Assembly: GCA_900768675.1 (NCBI GenBank)
Contig: CAAGDT010000016.1
Coordinates: 1 to 5,228 of the forward strand
From: Oscillospiraceae bacterium
Lineage (GTDB): Bacteria; Bacillota; Clostridia; Oscillospirales; Ruminococcaceae
Direction of reading: 5' to 3'
Length of the DNA: 5,228 nucleotides
Position 1 is the first letter of the stretch, and each line of letters begins with the position of its first letter. Made by a program: the position numbers and the translations under genes. Shown here piece by piece: positions 1 to 5,226 of this stretch. The notes under the pieces were generated by a model. That model did no database searches. It worked only from the letters and a program-made list of their open reading frames with translations, and was not told the origin of the DNA.

Positions 1-850
1 AGCCTGTTTCGTAGGCAATCTGGGTTACCGTAAGGTCGGTTGTGGTTAAAAGCTCTATGCTTTTGGAAATGCGGTAGTGGCGCAGGTAGTCGATAGGAGT
101 TGAGTTAACATATTTACTGAAAAGCTTTGTGCAGGCAGTCCTGCCCACGCCTCCCGCACGGCAGACAGAGTCAAGGGTTATATTCTCCCTGTAATTCTCC
201 TGAATGTAGGCAATCATCCGCTTTATGCACTCAAAGCCCTCGCTTTTCGTTTTCCCCTTTTTGTCTGCATTTGCCTTTCGGGGCAGGTTTTCATACAGCA
301 GCTCCCATATCTTATATACCCTCTCCATCATCTTAAGCTTGCTGTTTTCCTTAAGGGAAAGCTCGTACAGCAGGCTTAAGCTTTTCAGAAGCTTTCTCTC
401 CCATGGTACGCTTTCGTGCAGCAACAGATATGGGGCGGCTTCCCCGGAGATAAGGGGAGTAACGAAATTCTCCGCAATATCCTTTGAGGAGCAGAGGATT
501 ATAGGGCTGAAAATAACGCAGTCCAAAAGGCAGTCCTCGCTGCTTGGGACAATAACGTGCAGCTGGCGGGAATTTACGAAAATCCCTTCTCCTTCATTCA
601 TCTTCACGGTCTCGCCGTTGAGCCGGTAGAAGGCGCTGCCCTTTTTTATATATACGAACTCAATATCGCTGTGCCAGTGCACCGACATTCCGATAAGGAT
701 AACGCCTGCGGGAATAAAGTTGCGGCGGCAGAAAACGGGAAAATCAGGGTTGTCGTAGCGTATGCTTTCTGAGCCGTCTTCCTTTATATCCGGTATATCG
801 GAGTAATCGGGATATTCCTTAAAATAGCGCTTTTCTTCCTTTTCGGGCAT
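1..850 (-). CDS. AraC-family transcriptional regulator with cupin sensor domain, C-terminus cut by window edge
   Basis: The minus strand reads open from an ATG at 850 to the left edge, giving 283 residues and no stop. Residues about 45-100 look like an AraC-type cupin ligand-binding domain, with H58, H60, E64 and H98 in the usual HxH...E...H arrangement around a KKGSAFYRLNGE beta-hairpin. A linker follows, and the DNA-binding part starts near residue 205: the first helix-turn-helix is about 224-245, then the TPIDYLRHYRI linker helix. The second HTH begins at TVTQIAYETG and is cut off, so roughly 25-30 residues are missing. The start is supported by GGGAGGGA about 5 nt upstream. Such proteins usually sense a sugar or related small molecule in the cytoplasm and control a neighbouring operon. 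The ligand cannot be read from the sequence. The gene is divergent from the HD-GYP gene, and the space between them holds candidate operators. The family call is secure; the target genes are unknown. Confidence 0.92.
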   Translation of the reverse strand, partial: MPEKEEKRYFKEYPDYSDIPDIKEDGSESIRYDNPDFPVFCRRNFIPAGVILIGMSVHWHSDIEFVYIKKGSAFYRLNGETVKMNEGEGIFVNSRQLHVIVPSSEDCLLDCVIFSPIILCSSKDIAENFVTPLISGEAAPYLLLHESVPWERKLLKSLSLLYELSLKENSKLKMMERVYKIWELLYENLPRKANADKKGKTKSEGFECIKRMIAYIQENYRENITLDSVCRAGGVGRTACTKLFSKYVNSTPIDYLRHYRISKSIELLTTTDLTVTQIAYETG

Positions 851-877
851 TTTTCTTCCCTCCCTTGCTTTGCTATA

Positions 878-883
878 AGTATA
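878..883 (-). promoter_or_regulatory. Candidate extended -10 promoter for the left AraC gene
   Basis: On the minus strand TATACT is preceded by TGTGA, which matches the TRTGN extension used by Gram-positive sigma-A promoters. It lies about 28 bp upstream of the ATG at 850, so the leader would be short. No convincing -35 hexamer is seen at 16-18 bp (TTGTAG is present but 20 bp away). This is a pattern match only. Confidence 0.45.
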
Positions 884-933
884 TCACATAAATTCCCGCA
901 TTTCTACAACTATATAGCCTTTTTAGGAAACTA

Positions 934-995
934 TTTACCGCATTACAGCAGAATACTGCACAAAAAAGGGTCGGTATTTATTTTAATGCAGTAAT
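934..995. repeat. Cluster of four TACNGCA repeats, candidate operator
   Basis: The heptamer TACNGCA occurs at 936-942 (TACCGCA), 944-950 (TACAGCA) and 954-960 (TACTGCA) on the plus strand, and at 987-993 (TACTGCA) on the minus strand. Three of the copies fit a longer form A(T/A)TAC(T/A)GCA, at 942-950, 952-960 and, inverted, 987-995. The two best direct copies are 10 bp apart, one helical turn, as expected for the two recognition helices of an AraC-type DNA-binding domain. The inverted copy touches the first base of the -35 box of the HD-GYP promoter. The likeliest binder is the divergent AraC regulator, but that is inference. Confidence 0.5.
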
Positions 996-1024
996 TGACA
1001 AAGCTATCAACAATATGCTATAAT
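995..1024 (+). promoter_or_regulatory. Near-consensus sigma-A promoter of the HD-GYP gene
   Basis: A perfect TTGACA (995-1000) and a perfect TATAAT (1019-1024) are separated by 18 bp, with a TATGC extended -10 element at 1014-1018. Transcription would start near 1031, leaving a leader of only about 23 nt with the ribosome binding site at 1041-1046. Such a promoter should be strong unless repressed. The repeats just upstream at 934-995 are candidate control sites. Confidence 0.85.
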
Positions 1025-1053
1025 GCTATTATATATAGGAAGGAGGGAGAGCC

Positions 1054-2277
1054 TTGAGCAACGCTACCTTTAACAAGATAATGAGCCTTAATGAAAAGGA
1101 GGCAAATATAGTTGTAAGTAAGATTACCACTATAACCTTCGGTACATTTACAATCGTTTATATTCTCAATCTCCTCGGAATTTTTATTATAGACTCTACC
1201 GCTATGACGCTTGCCTACTGGATAAGCGCAGTAATTCTTCTTTCTCCACTTGTAATCAATAAGATTTTTGACCCTACAGAGAAATGGATTAAATACCTGT
1301 ATGTTGTACTTACAAGCCTGTTTCTGCTTGTAATTACTACGACGCTTACCTATCACGTTGTTGTTTTATATGCTTATCCTATTGTAATTGCGGGGATTTA
1401 CTTCTCGAAAAAGCTTACGAATATTGCGGAAGTGCTTACGGTTGCTGTAACAATAATGGGACAGATTTTCGGCTATATGCTGAACTGGCGCCCGGATTAC
1501 AACTTTGTTTCGGTAAAGGCGCTTGTGCTTTACGGAATATTACCGAGAACCCTTATTTTAATAAGCTTTGCTTCTCTTTTGCAGCTGCTCACAAAAAGAA
1601 CCTCAAAGCTTTTGCAGGAGGACGCAGAGAACTACGACCAGCTTGCACGCTACAACCGCAATATGATATACGGCTTTGCGACCCTTGTTGAAAACCGGGA
1701 CGAGAACACCGGCGGACATATCAAGAGGACAAGCCTTTACGCAAAGCTTTTAGCGGAGGAGCTGAAAAAAGGCGGTATTTACGCTGATGAAATAACCGAC
1801 GAGTTCATAAACTGCATTTCAATGGTAGCGCCGCTTCACGACATAGGTAAAATAGCAATCCCCGACAGCATACTGCAAAAGCCGGGAAAGCTTACCTCCG
1901 AGGAATTTGACGTTATGAAAACCCATTCCGTAAAGGGCGAGAAGATTATAAGGGAAACCTTTTACCATATCGGCGACGAGTATTACAGGAATATGGCGTA
2001 CGACGTAGCAAGAGCGCACCACGAGAAATGGAACGGAAAGGGCTATCCTAACGGAATTTCGGGTGAGGATATTCCCCTTTCTGCAAGGATAATGGCGGTT
2101 GCAGACGTTTTCGACGCAGTTTCCGAAAAGCGCTGTTACCGTGAGGCAATGCCTCTTGACCGCTGCTTTGAGATTATTGAGGAGGGCAGAGACAGGGATT
2201 TCGACCCGGTTATTGTTGACGCCTTTATGAACATCAAGGACGATGTTATTAAGGTTCATAACAAGAATATGGAATGA
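1054..2277 (+). CDS. Membrane-bound HD-GYP domain phosphohydrolase, probable cyclic-di-GMP phosphodiesterase
   Basis: This 407-residue protein has about six hydrophobic segments (near residues 24-46, 50-69, 78-98, 100-117, 125-144 and 155-178), a short linker at 180-200, then an HD-GYP domain to the end. The signature is complete: T219-G-G-H222, H262-D263-I-G-K, H291, H322-H323, G330-Y331-P332 and D351. Characterised HD-GYP proteins bind two or three metal ions and hydrolyse c-di-GMP to pGpG or GMP on the cytoplasmic side. Four residues before H222, where a trinuclear family member has a glutamate ligand, this protein has N218, so a two-metal centre is more likely. The membrane part matches no sensor domain I can name and probably gates activity by an unknown signal. 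The TTG start at 1054 is chosen because AGGAGG lies 7 nt upstream; ATG at 1081 is an in-frame alternative without such a site. The gene is monocistronic, between its own promoter and a terminator. Activity is inferred from motifs. Confidence 0.9.
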   Translation: MSNATFNKIMSLNEKEANIVVSKITTITFGTFTIVYILNLLGIFIIDSTAMTLAYWISAVILLSPLVINKIFDPTEKWIKYLYVVLTSLFLLVITTTLTYHVVVLYAYPIVIAGIYFSKKLTNIAEVLTVAVTIMGQIFGYMLNWRPDYNFVSVKALVLYGILPRTLILISFASLLQLLTKRTSKLLQEDAENYDQLARYNRNMIYGFATLVENRDENTGGHIKRTSLYAKLLAEELKKGGIYADEITDEFINCISMVAPLHDIGKIAIPDSILQKPGKLTSEEFDVMKTHSVKGEKIIRETFYHIGDEYYRNMAYDVARAHHEKWNGKGYPNGISGEDIPLSARIMAVADVFDAVSEKRCYREAMPLDRCFEIIEEGRDRDFDPVIVDAFMNIKDDVIKVHNKNME

Positions 2278-2284
2278 AATATGA

Positions 2285-2315
2285 GGCAGCGCCGCAAGTG
2301 CGGCGCTGCCTTTTT
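2285..2315 (+). terminator. Strong Rho-independent terminator after the HD-GYP gene
   Basis: GGCAGCGCCGC (2285-2295) pairs perfectly with GCGGCGCTGCC (2300-2310) around an AAGT loop, giving an 11-bp GC-rich stem followed by five T. It sits 7 bp after the HD-GYP stop. The T tract runs into the stop codon of the converging AraC gene (2315-2317). Read on the minus strand, the same stem comes directly after that stop codon and is followed by a weakly U-rich stretch, so it may also terminate the opposite operon, less efficiently. Confidence 0.92.
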
Positions 2316-3082
2316 CAGTCCCTATCTGCCGAGGTTTTGTCTCCCCAGCGTGTTCTGAAGAATTTTTCCCTGTAAGACTTTGGAGTATATCCTGTTTTGC
2401 TCTTGAAAACATAGATAAAATGGCTTTCCGAACTGAAATTCAGACATTCGGATATTTCAAGGCAGGTATAGTCCGAGAATTTCAGCATATTTTCCGCCGC
2501 TTCAACCCGCTTTGCGGTTATGTAGGCGGAAATTGTTGTTCCTGTTTCCTTTCGGAAAAGCTTTGAGAGATAGGAAGGACTTAAGGAAACGGCTTCGGCA
2601 AGCTGCTCTAAGGTAATCTTTGTGTGGAGATTGTCGTAAATGTAGTCCATACAGACAATTATGGGCTTCGGGTATATATTTTTCCTGCGGATAAGGTGCA
2701 TACGCTGTGCGTAGTCCTCAACAACCTCCCTGTGGAGCATATTAACCTGCTCCTCGGTGCGGCATTTGTCAATACTGCGCACATAAATATCGCTTAAATT
2801 ATAGGCTGTTTCCATTTCCATTCCGCCCTCTATGCAGTAGCGTGTGATAAAGGCGATGGTTATTATAAGATGGTATTTGAGATTGCGGAGACTGTCGTCG
2901 CTGAGCCTGCCCATACCCTCGCTGTCGAATGGCTCGAAAAGCCTTTTAGCTTCAGCGATATTTCCTGCTTTTATGCTGTTGTAGAAAGCGATTTCCTTTT
3001 CGTATGCAAGATGTGTAACGTTGTATTCTCTGTTGAGAAACTCAACGTGGGAAAGCTTTTTGTCGATATTCATATCGTTCAC
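2315..3082 (-). CDS. AraC-family transcriptional regulator downstream of the lichenase gene
   Basis: The protein is 255 residues from the GTG at 3082. Residues about 1-135 form an alpha-helical N-terminal domain that is not a cupin, with the segment SDDSLRNLKYH near 61-71 and TRYCIEGG near 80-87; I know this type from many clostridial AraC proteins but not its ligand. The C-terminus has both AraC helix-turn-helix motifs: ITLEQLAEAVSLSPSYLSKL at 156-175 and the second around 207-230, ending in KTGYTPKSYR, the classic family signature. The GTG start has AGGAGG (3090-3095) exactly 7 nt upstream. A TTG at 3121 is in frame but would overlap the lichenase stop and lacks a ribosome binding site. The gene lies 28 nt after the lichenase with no terminator between, so they are probably co-transcribed. 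It is a good candidate for regulating the lichenase, the GH5 gene and itself, but no binding site is proven. Confidence 0.9.
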   Translation of the reverse strand: MNDMNIDKKLSHVEFLNREYNVTHLAYEKEIAFYNSIKAGNIAEAKRLFEPFDSEGMGRLSDDSLRNLKYHLIITIAFITRYCIEGGMEMETAYNLSDIYVRSIDKCRTEEQVNMLHREVVEDYAQRMHLIRRKNIYPKPIIVCMDYIYDNLHTKITLEQLAEAVSLSPSYLSKLFRKETGTTISAYITAKRVEAAENMLKFSDYTCLEISECLNFSSESHFIYVFKSKTGYTPKSYREKFFRTRWGDKTSADRD

Positions 3083-3110
3083 GGCTGCACCTCCTGCAAA
3101 AAAATCTTCT

Positions 3111-3938
3111 TTATTCTTCAAAGGGAGTAAAGCTTATATACTTGTACTCTGCTGTAATTGGAAGCTTTGTATCGTCGAAGGCGTTAAGCCAGCCGTCAAC
3201 TCCTGTGCCGCACCATGCGTTCATCATAATCTTGCTTGGTGTTACAGGGATATTCTTGTCTGCACTGTAAACCTCCTCGCCGTCAACAAACCATACAATC
3301 TTATCCTTATGCCACTCAAAGGCGTAAACGTGGAAGTCCTCGGAAGCGTCAAAGCCAAGGTCGTGCATGTATTCGTGATTCCCCTTGCTGTCGGTGAAGT
3401 AGTTGAACTGAACCTTTGTGGTGTCCTTTCCGAGAATTTCAATATCTATCTCGTCCCATGGGTTGTTGTCGGAGGGCCCCGTATAAGTAAAGAAGGAGCT
3501 TACAACCCCGTCGTTCTTTATTGCCTTCATACAAACCTCGTATCTGCCGTAGCCGTAGAAATCCTTGCTTCGGAACTCAGCGCCGGAGTAGGGAATACCC
3601 TTGCTCGGAACAGGGTCGTTATCAATGGTAAGCTGCATTTTCCCGTCCTCAAAGCCTACGTTCTTCTTGCGCCATGTAACATTGAACATACTTCCGTTTG
3701 TCCAGCCGTCGGAGCACTCAAAGCCCTCGGGAATACCGCTTAAAAAGTCTGCGTAGACTGCGCCCTCGGGAAGGTCGGGCTTTTCTTCTTGTGCAGGAGT
3801 TGTTTCTTCCGCTGTTGTTGTAGTTTGTGCCGCCTGTTCTGCGGCTGTTGTCGCCGCCGTAGTTTCAGCGGGCTGTGCGGAACAGCCTGCTGCGGTAAGA
3901 ATTGCAAGTGCGGATATAAAAGCCAAGAGTTTCTTCAT
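3111..3938 (-). CDS. GH16 lichenase (endo-beta-1,3-1,4-glucanase, EC 3.2.1.73), predicted lipoprotein
   Basis: This 275-residue enzyme hydrolyses beta-1,4 bonds next to beta-1,3 bonds in mixed-linkage glucans. Residues 1-18 are a signal peptide (KK then a hydrophobic stretch) ending in TAAG-C19, an acceptable lipobox, so the protein is probably lipid-anchored on the outer face. Residues 20-53 are a Thr/Ala/Glu-rich linker, and the GH16 jelly-roll fills about 60-275. The catalytic motif is WDEIDIEILGKDTTKVQFNY at 161-180, with nucleophile E163, helper D165 and acid/base E167. Nearby GVVSSFFTYTGP and KIMMNAWCGTGVDGWL also match Bacillus lichenases (bglS/licB type) closely. The two cysteines that form the disulfide in Bacillus enzymes are absent: FNCTW is FNVTW here, and the CGENRS region is SGAEFRS. 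There is no dockerin or carbohydrate-binding module. The ATG has GGAAAGGAA about 7 nt upstream. It is followed closely by an AraC gene and is divergent from a GH5 gene. Confidence 0.95.
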   Translation of the reverse strand: MKKLLAFISALAILTAAGCSAQPAETTAATTAAEQAAQTTTTAEETTPAQEEKPDLPEGAVYADFLSGIPEGFECSDGWTNGSMFNVTWRKKNVGFEDGKMQLTIDNDPVPSKGIPYSGAEFRSKDFYGYGRYEVCMKAIKNDGVVSSFFTYTGPSDNNPWDEIDIEILGKDTTKVQFNYFTDSKGNHEYMHDLGFDASEDFHVYAFEWHKDKIVWFVDGEEVYSADKNIPVTPSKIMMNAWCGTGVDGWLNAFDDTKLPITAEYKYISFTPFEE

Positions 3939-3976
3939 AATAGTATTCCTTTCCGTTGTGTATTGTATTGCTTTTT

Positions 3977-3997
3977 GGGCAGTAGGTTTCTCTGCCC
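3977..3997 (-). other. Small hairpin in the lichenase mRNA leader
   Basis: On the minus strand GGGCAG and CTGCCC form a 6-bp stem with a 9-nt loop, in the middle of the predicted 87-nt leader and followed by A-rich, not U-rich, sequence. It is therefore not a terminator. It might stabilise the 5' end or bind a factor. It matches no riboswitch class I know and could be chance. Confidence 0.3.
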
Positions 3998-4031
3998 CTT
4001 ATGACAATATAATAACACCTGCCGCACTCTC

Positions 4032-4060
4032 ATTATATCATAATTTTGTCTTTTGTACAA
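4032..4060 (-). promoter_or_regulatory. Lichenase operon promoter
   Basis: On the minus strand a perfect TATAAT (4037-4032) carries a TATGA extended -10 element, with a weak -35 TTGTAC (4060-4055) 17 bp upstream. Initiation near 4025 gives a leader of about 87 nt to the lichenase ATG. A weak -35 with a strong extended -10 is typical of an activator-dependent promoter. The spacer and first -10 bases are part of a 16-base sequence (4036-4051) repeated after the GH5 gene. Confidence 0.7.
4036..4051 (-). repeat. 16-bp repeat, copy 1, inside the lichenase promoter
   Basis: The minus strand reads AGACAAAATTATGATA, identical to the plus strand at 5201-5216. This copy occupies most of the -35/-10 spacer and the first bases of the -10 box. 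A protein bound here would control lichenase transcription directly. With the other copy it forms an inverted repeat around the GH5 gene and its leader. Confidence 0.6.
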
Positions 4061-4100
4061 TATTCTTGCTCTGCATATCAGATTTTTGCGGCTGTAATTT

Positions 4101-4129
4101 TTATATAATCAGCACCAAAATGATATAAA
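4101..4129 (+). promoter_or_regulatory. Candidate -10 elements for the GH5 gene
   Basis: Two plausible -10 boxes point towards GH5: TATAAT at 4104-4109, and TATAAA at 4124-4129 preceded by TGA. The second shares ATGATATAA with the divergent lichenase promoter. Neither has a recognisable -35 at normal spacing, so activation may be needed. The leader would be about 115-135 nt. Confidence 0.4.
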
Positions 4130-4178
4130 CAACAAAATTCTGCTATTAAGCGTCTGCCTGAAATGTTATATTTATGTT

Positions 4179-4234
4179 GCCGCTATGAAAGGGCGGTTAA
4201 ATTTAAAATACTGCGCCAAAGGATAACCGTGGCG
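4179..4234 (+). other. Possible structured leader of the GH5 mRNA
   Basis: Several complementary segments lie just before the GH5 ribosome binding site (AAAGGA, 4238-4243). CGGTTA (4194-4199) pairs with TAACCG (4224-4229), and CGCCA (4214-4218) pairs with TGGCG (4230-4234). The pairings interleave, so they could form a pseudoknot with two abutting helices. GCCGC (4179-4183) can also pair with GCGGT (4193-4197 region) or GTGGC, so alternative folds exist. It matches no riboswitch class I can name, and short complementary segments can occur by chance. Confidence 0.3.
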
Positions 4235-4250
4235 AAGAAAGGAATACGCT

Positions 4251-5201
4251 ATGCTTAAAGAAAAAGGCTTTTACAAGGGAGTAAACTTAGGCGGCTGGTT
4301 TTCCCAGTGCGATTACAGCGAGGACAGGCTGAACAATTTCATTACAGAACCGGATTTTGCAAAAATCGCTTCCTGGGGCGCCGACCACGTCAGAATACCC
4401 GTAGACTATAATATTGTTGAAAACGAAAAGGGAGAGTACAAGGAGGAGGGCTTTGCAAGACTGGACAGCGCCTTTGCTCTTTGCAGGAAGTACGGACTTA
4501 ACGCAGTTCTTGACCTGCACAAAACAGCAGGCTTTTCCTTTGATTTCGGAGAAAAGGAGGAAGGCTTCTTTGAAAACGAGGCGCTTCAGCAGCGTTTCTT
4601 AAAGCTCTGGGAGGAATTTGCCCGCCGATACGGAAAGCTGCATGAAACCGTTGCCTTTGAGCTTTTAAACGAGGTTACGGAGGAAAAATGTATCGGCGAA
4701 TGGAACAGAATTGCCGCAGAGTGCGTGAAGAGGATAAGAGCCTATGCTCCCGATACAATTATTCTTATAGGAAGCTACTGGAACAACAGCGTTGAGGCAG
4801 TAAAGGACCTTGAAAAGCCCGCTGACGATAAGATAGTATATAATTTCCACTGCTACGAGCCGCTGAAATTCACTCATCAGGGCGCATACTGGACGCCTCT
4901 TATCGTACCTGAGGATAGAATGAGCTTTGAGGAAAGCGGACCAACTGCCGGATACTTTGAGAAAATGTTTGCGGGGGCGCTTAAAAAGGCAGAGGAAAAC
5001 GGTACCGAGCTTTACTGCGGCGAGTACGGAATGATTGATGTTGTTTCTCCCGAGGATACGCTTAAATGGTACAGAACAATACATGAGGTTTTTGAAAAGC
5101 ACAAAATTGCCCGCTGCGCATGGAATTACAAGGAGTTGGATTTCGGAATTTCCGACAGCCGCCTTGACGGTATAAGAGAAGAGCTTATCAAGTGTCTTTG
5201 A
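4251..5201 (+). CDS. Glycoside hydrolase family 5 (cellulase-type) enzyme, predicted cytoplasmic
   Basis: The 316-residue protein is a single GH5 (beta/alpha)8 domain from end to end. GVNLGGWF at 10-17 is the usual first-strand motif. HVRIP with R48, LDLH with H90, ELLNE with acid/base E141, NFHCYEP with H200 and Y202, GEYG with nucleophile E258, and W291 near the last strand make a complete retaining GH5 active site. It begins MLKEKGFYKG, which is hydrophilic, with no signal peptide, linker or binding module, so it should stay in the cytoplasm. Related clostridial enzymes are annotated as endoglucanases, but the precise substrate (cello-, mixed-linkage or other beta-gluco-oligosaccharides) cannot be read from the sequence. 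The ATG is supported by AAAGGA 7 nt upstream. The gene is divergent from the lichenase, which suggests that GH5 trims imported fragments made by that enzyme. No terminator follows before the window ends. Family assignment is firm; substrate and location are inferred. Confidence 0.92.
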   Translation: MLKEKGFYKGVNLGGWFSQCDYSEDRLNNFITEPDFAKIASWGADHVRIPVDYNIVENEKGEYKEEGFARLDSAFALCRKYGLNAVLDLHKTAGFSFDFGEKEEGFFENEALQQRFLKLWEEFARRYGKLHETVAFELLNEVTEEKCIGEWNRIAAECVKRIRAYAPDTIILIGSYWNNSVEAVKDLEKPADDKIVYNFHCYEPLKFTHQGAYWTPLIVPEDRMSFEESGPTAGYFEKMFAGALKKAEENGTELYCGEYGMIDVVSPEDTLKWYRTIHEVFEKHKIARCAWNYKELDFGISDSRLDGIREELIKCL

Positions 5202-5226
5202 GACAAAATTATGATAAAAATATTAT
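5198..5226 (+). promoter_or_regulatory. Possible promoter for the next gene to the right
   Basis: TTGAGA (5198-5203) and TATTAT (5221-5226) are 17 bp apart and each is close to consensus. They overlap the end of GH5 and the second 16-bp repeat. The window ends 2 bp later, so the downstream gene cannot be seen and the promoter may be a chance match in AT-rich DNA. Confidence 0.3.
5201..5216 (+). repeat. 16-bp repeat, copy 2, at the end of the GH5 gene
   Basis: AGACAAAATTATGATA begins at the last base of the GH5 stop codon and is identical to the minus strand at 4036-4051 in the lichenase promoter. Here it overlaps a possible promoter pointing right. The base on either side differs between the two copies. 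Confidence 0.6.

Larger units (their letters stand above)
3939..4250. promoter_or_regulatory. Divergent control region between lichenase and GH5 genes
   Basis: This 312-bp stretch has no credible gene. It is AT-rich in the middle and contains the minus-strand lichenase promoter, a leader hairpin, candidate GH5 promoters and a GC-richer, structured GH5 leader next to its ribosome binding site. Both genes start after the same 11-base string GAAAGGAATAC, which includes the ribosome binding site. Shared control of the two glucanases from this region is likely. Confidence 0.7.

Noticed and set aside
225..629. 134-codon open frame on the plus strand
   Set aside because: It is opposite the left AraC gene, which has clear cupin and HTH motifs. 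The peptide is Ser/Phe-rich low-complexity sequence with no ribosome binding site.
1819..2412. 197-codon open frame on the minus strand
   Set aside because: It runs antisense to the HD-GYP catalytic motifs, across the terminator and into the AraC gene, so it is a shadow frame.
3096..3130. CTTTA/TAAAG pairing with a T7 run between lichenase and AraC genes as a terminator or attenuator
   Set aside because: The stem is 5 AT-rich pairs around a 14-nt loop, too weak to terminate, and the T run lies directly before the ribosome binding site.
3021..3743. 240-codon open frame on the plus strand
   Set aside because: It is antisense to the lichenase catalytic domain and the AraC start, and its peptide has no recognisable domain.
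3977..3997. Hairpin read as a terminator
   Set aside because: The stem is only 6 bp and is followed by A-rich or mixed sequence on either strand, not a T run.
4207..4215. AATACTGCG as another copy of the TACNGCA operator
   Set aside because: It is a single copy with a mismatch, far from the cluster and without partners, so it is best taken as chance.
4213..4243. Resemblance of GGATAACCG and nearby sequence to the preQ1-II riboswitch
   Set aside because: Only a short string is similar; the long 5' hairpin and the loop complementary to the ribosome binding site are missing, and a glucanase is not an expected target gene.
4665..5102. 145-codon open frame on the minus strand
   Set aside because: It is antisense to the GH5 active-site region, which is clearly the coding strand.
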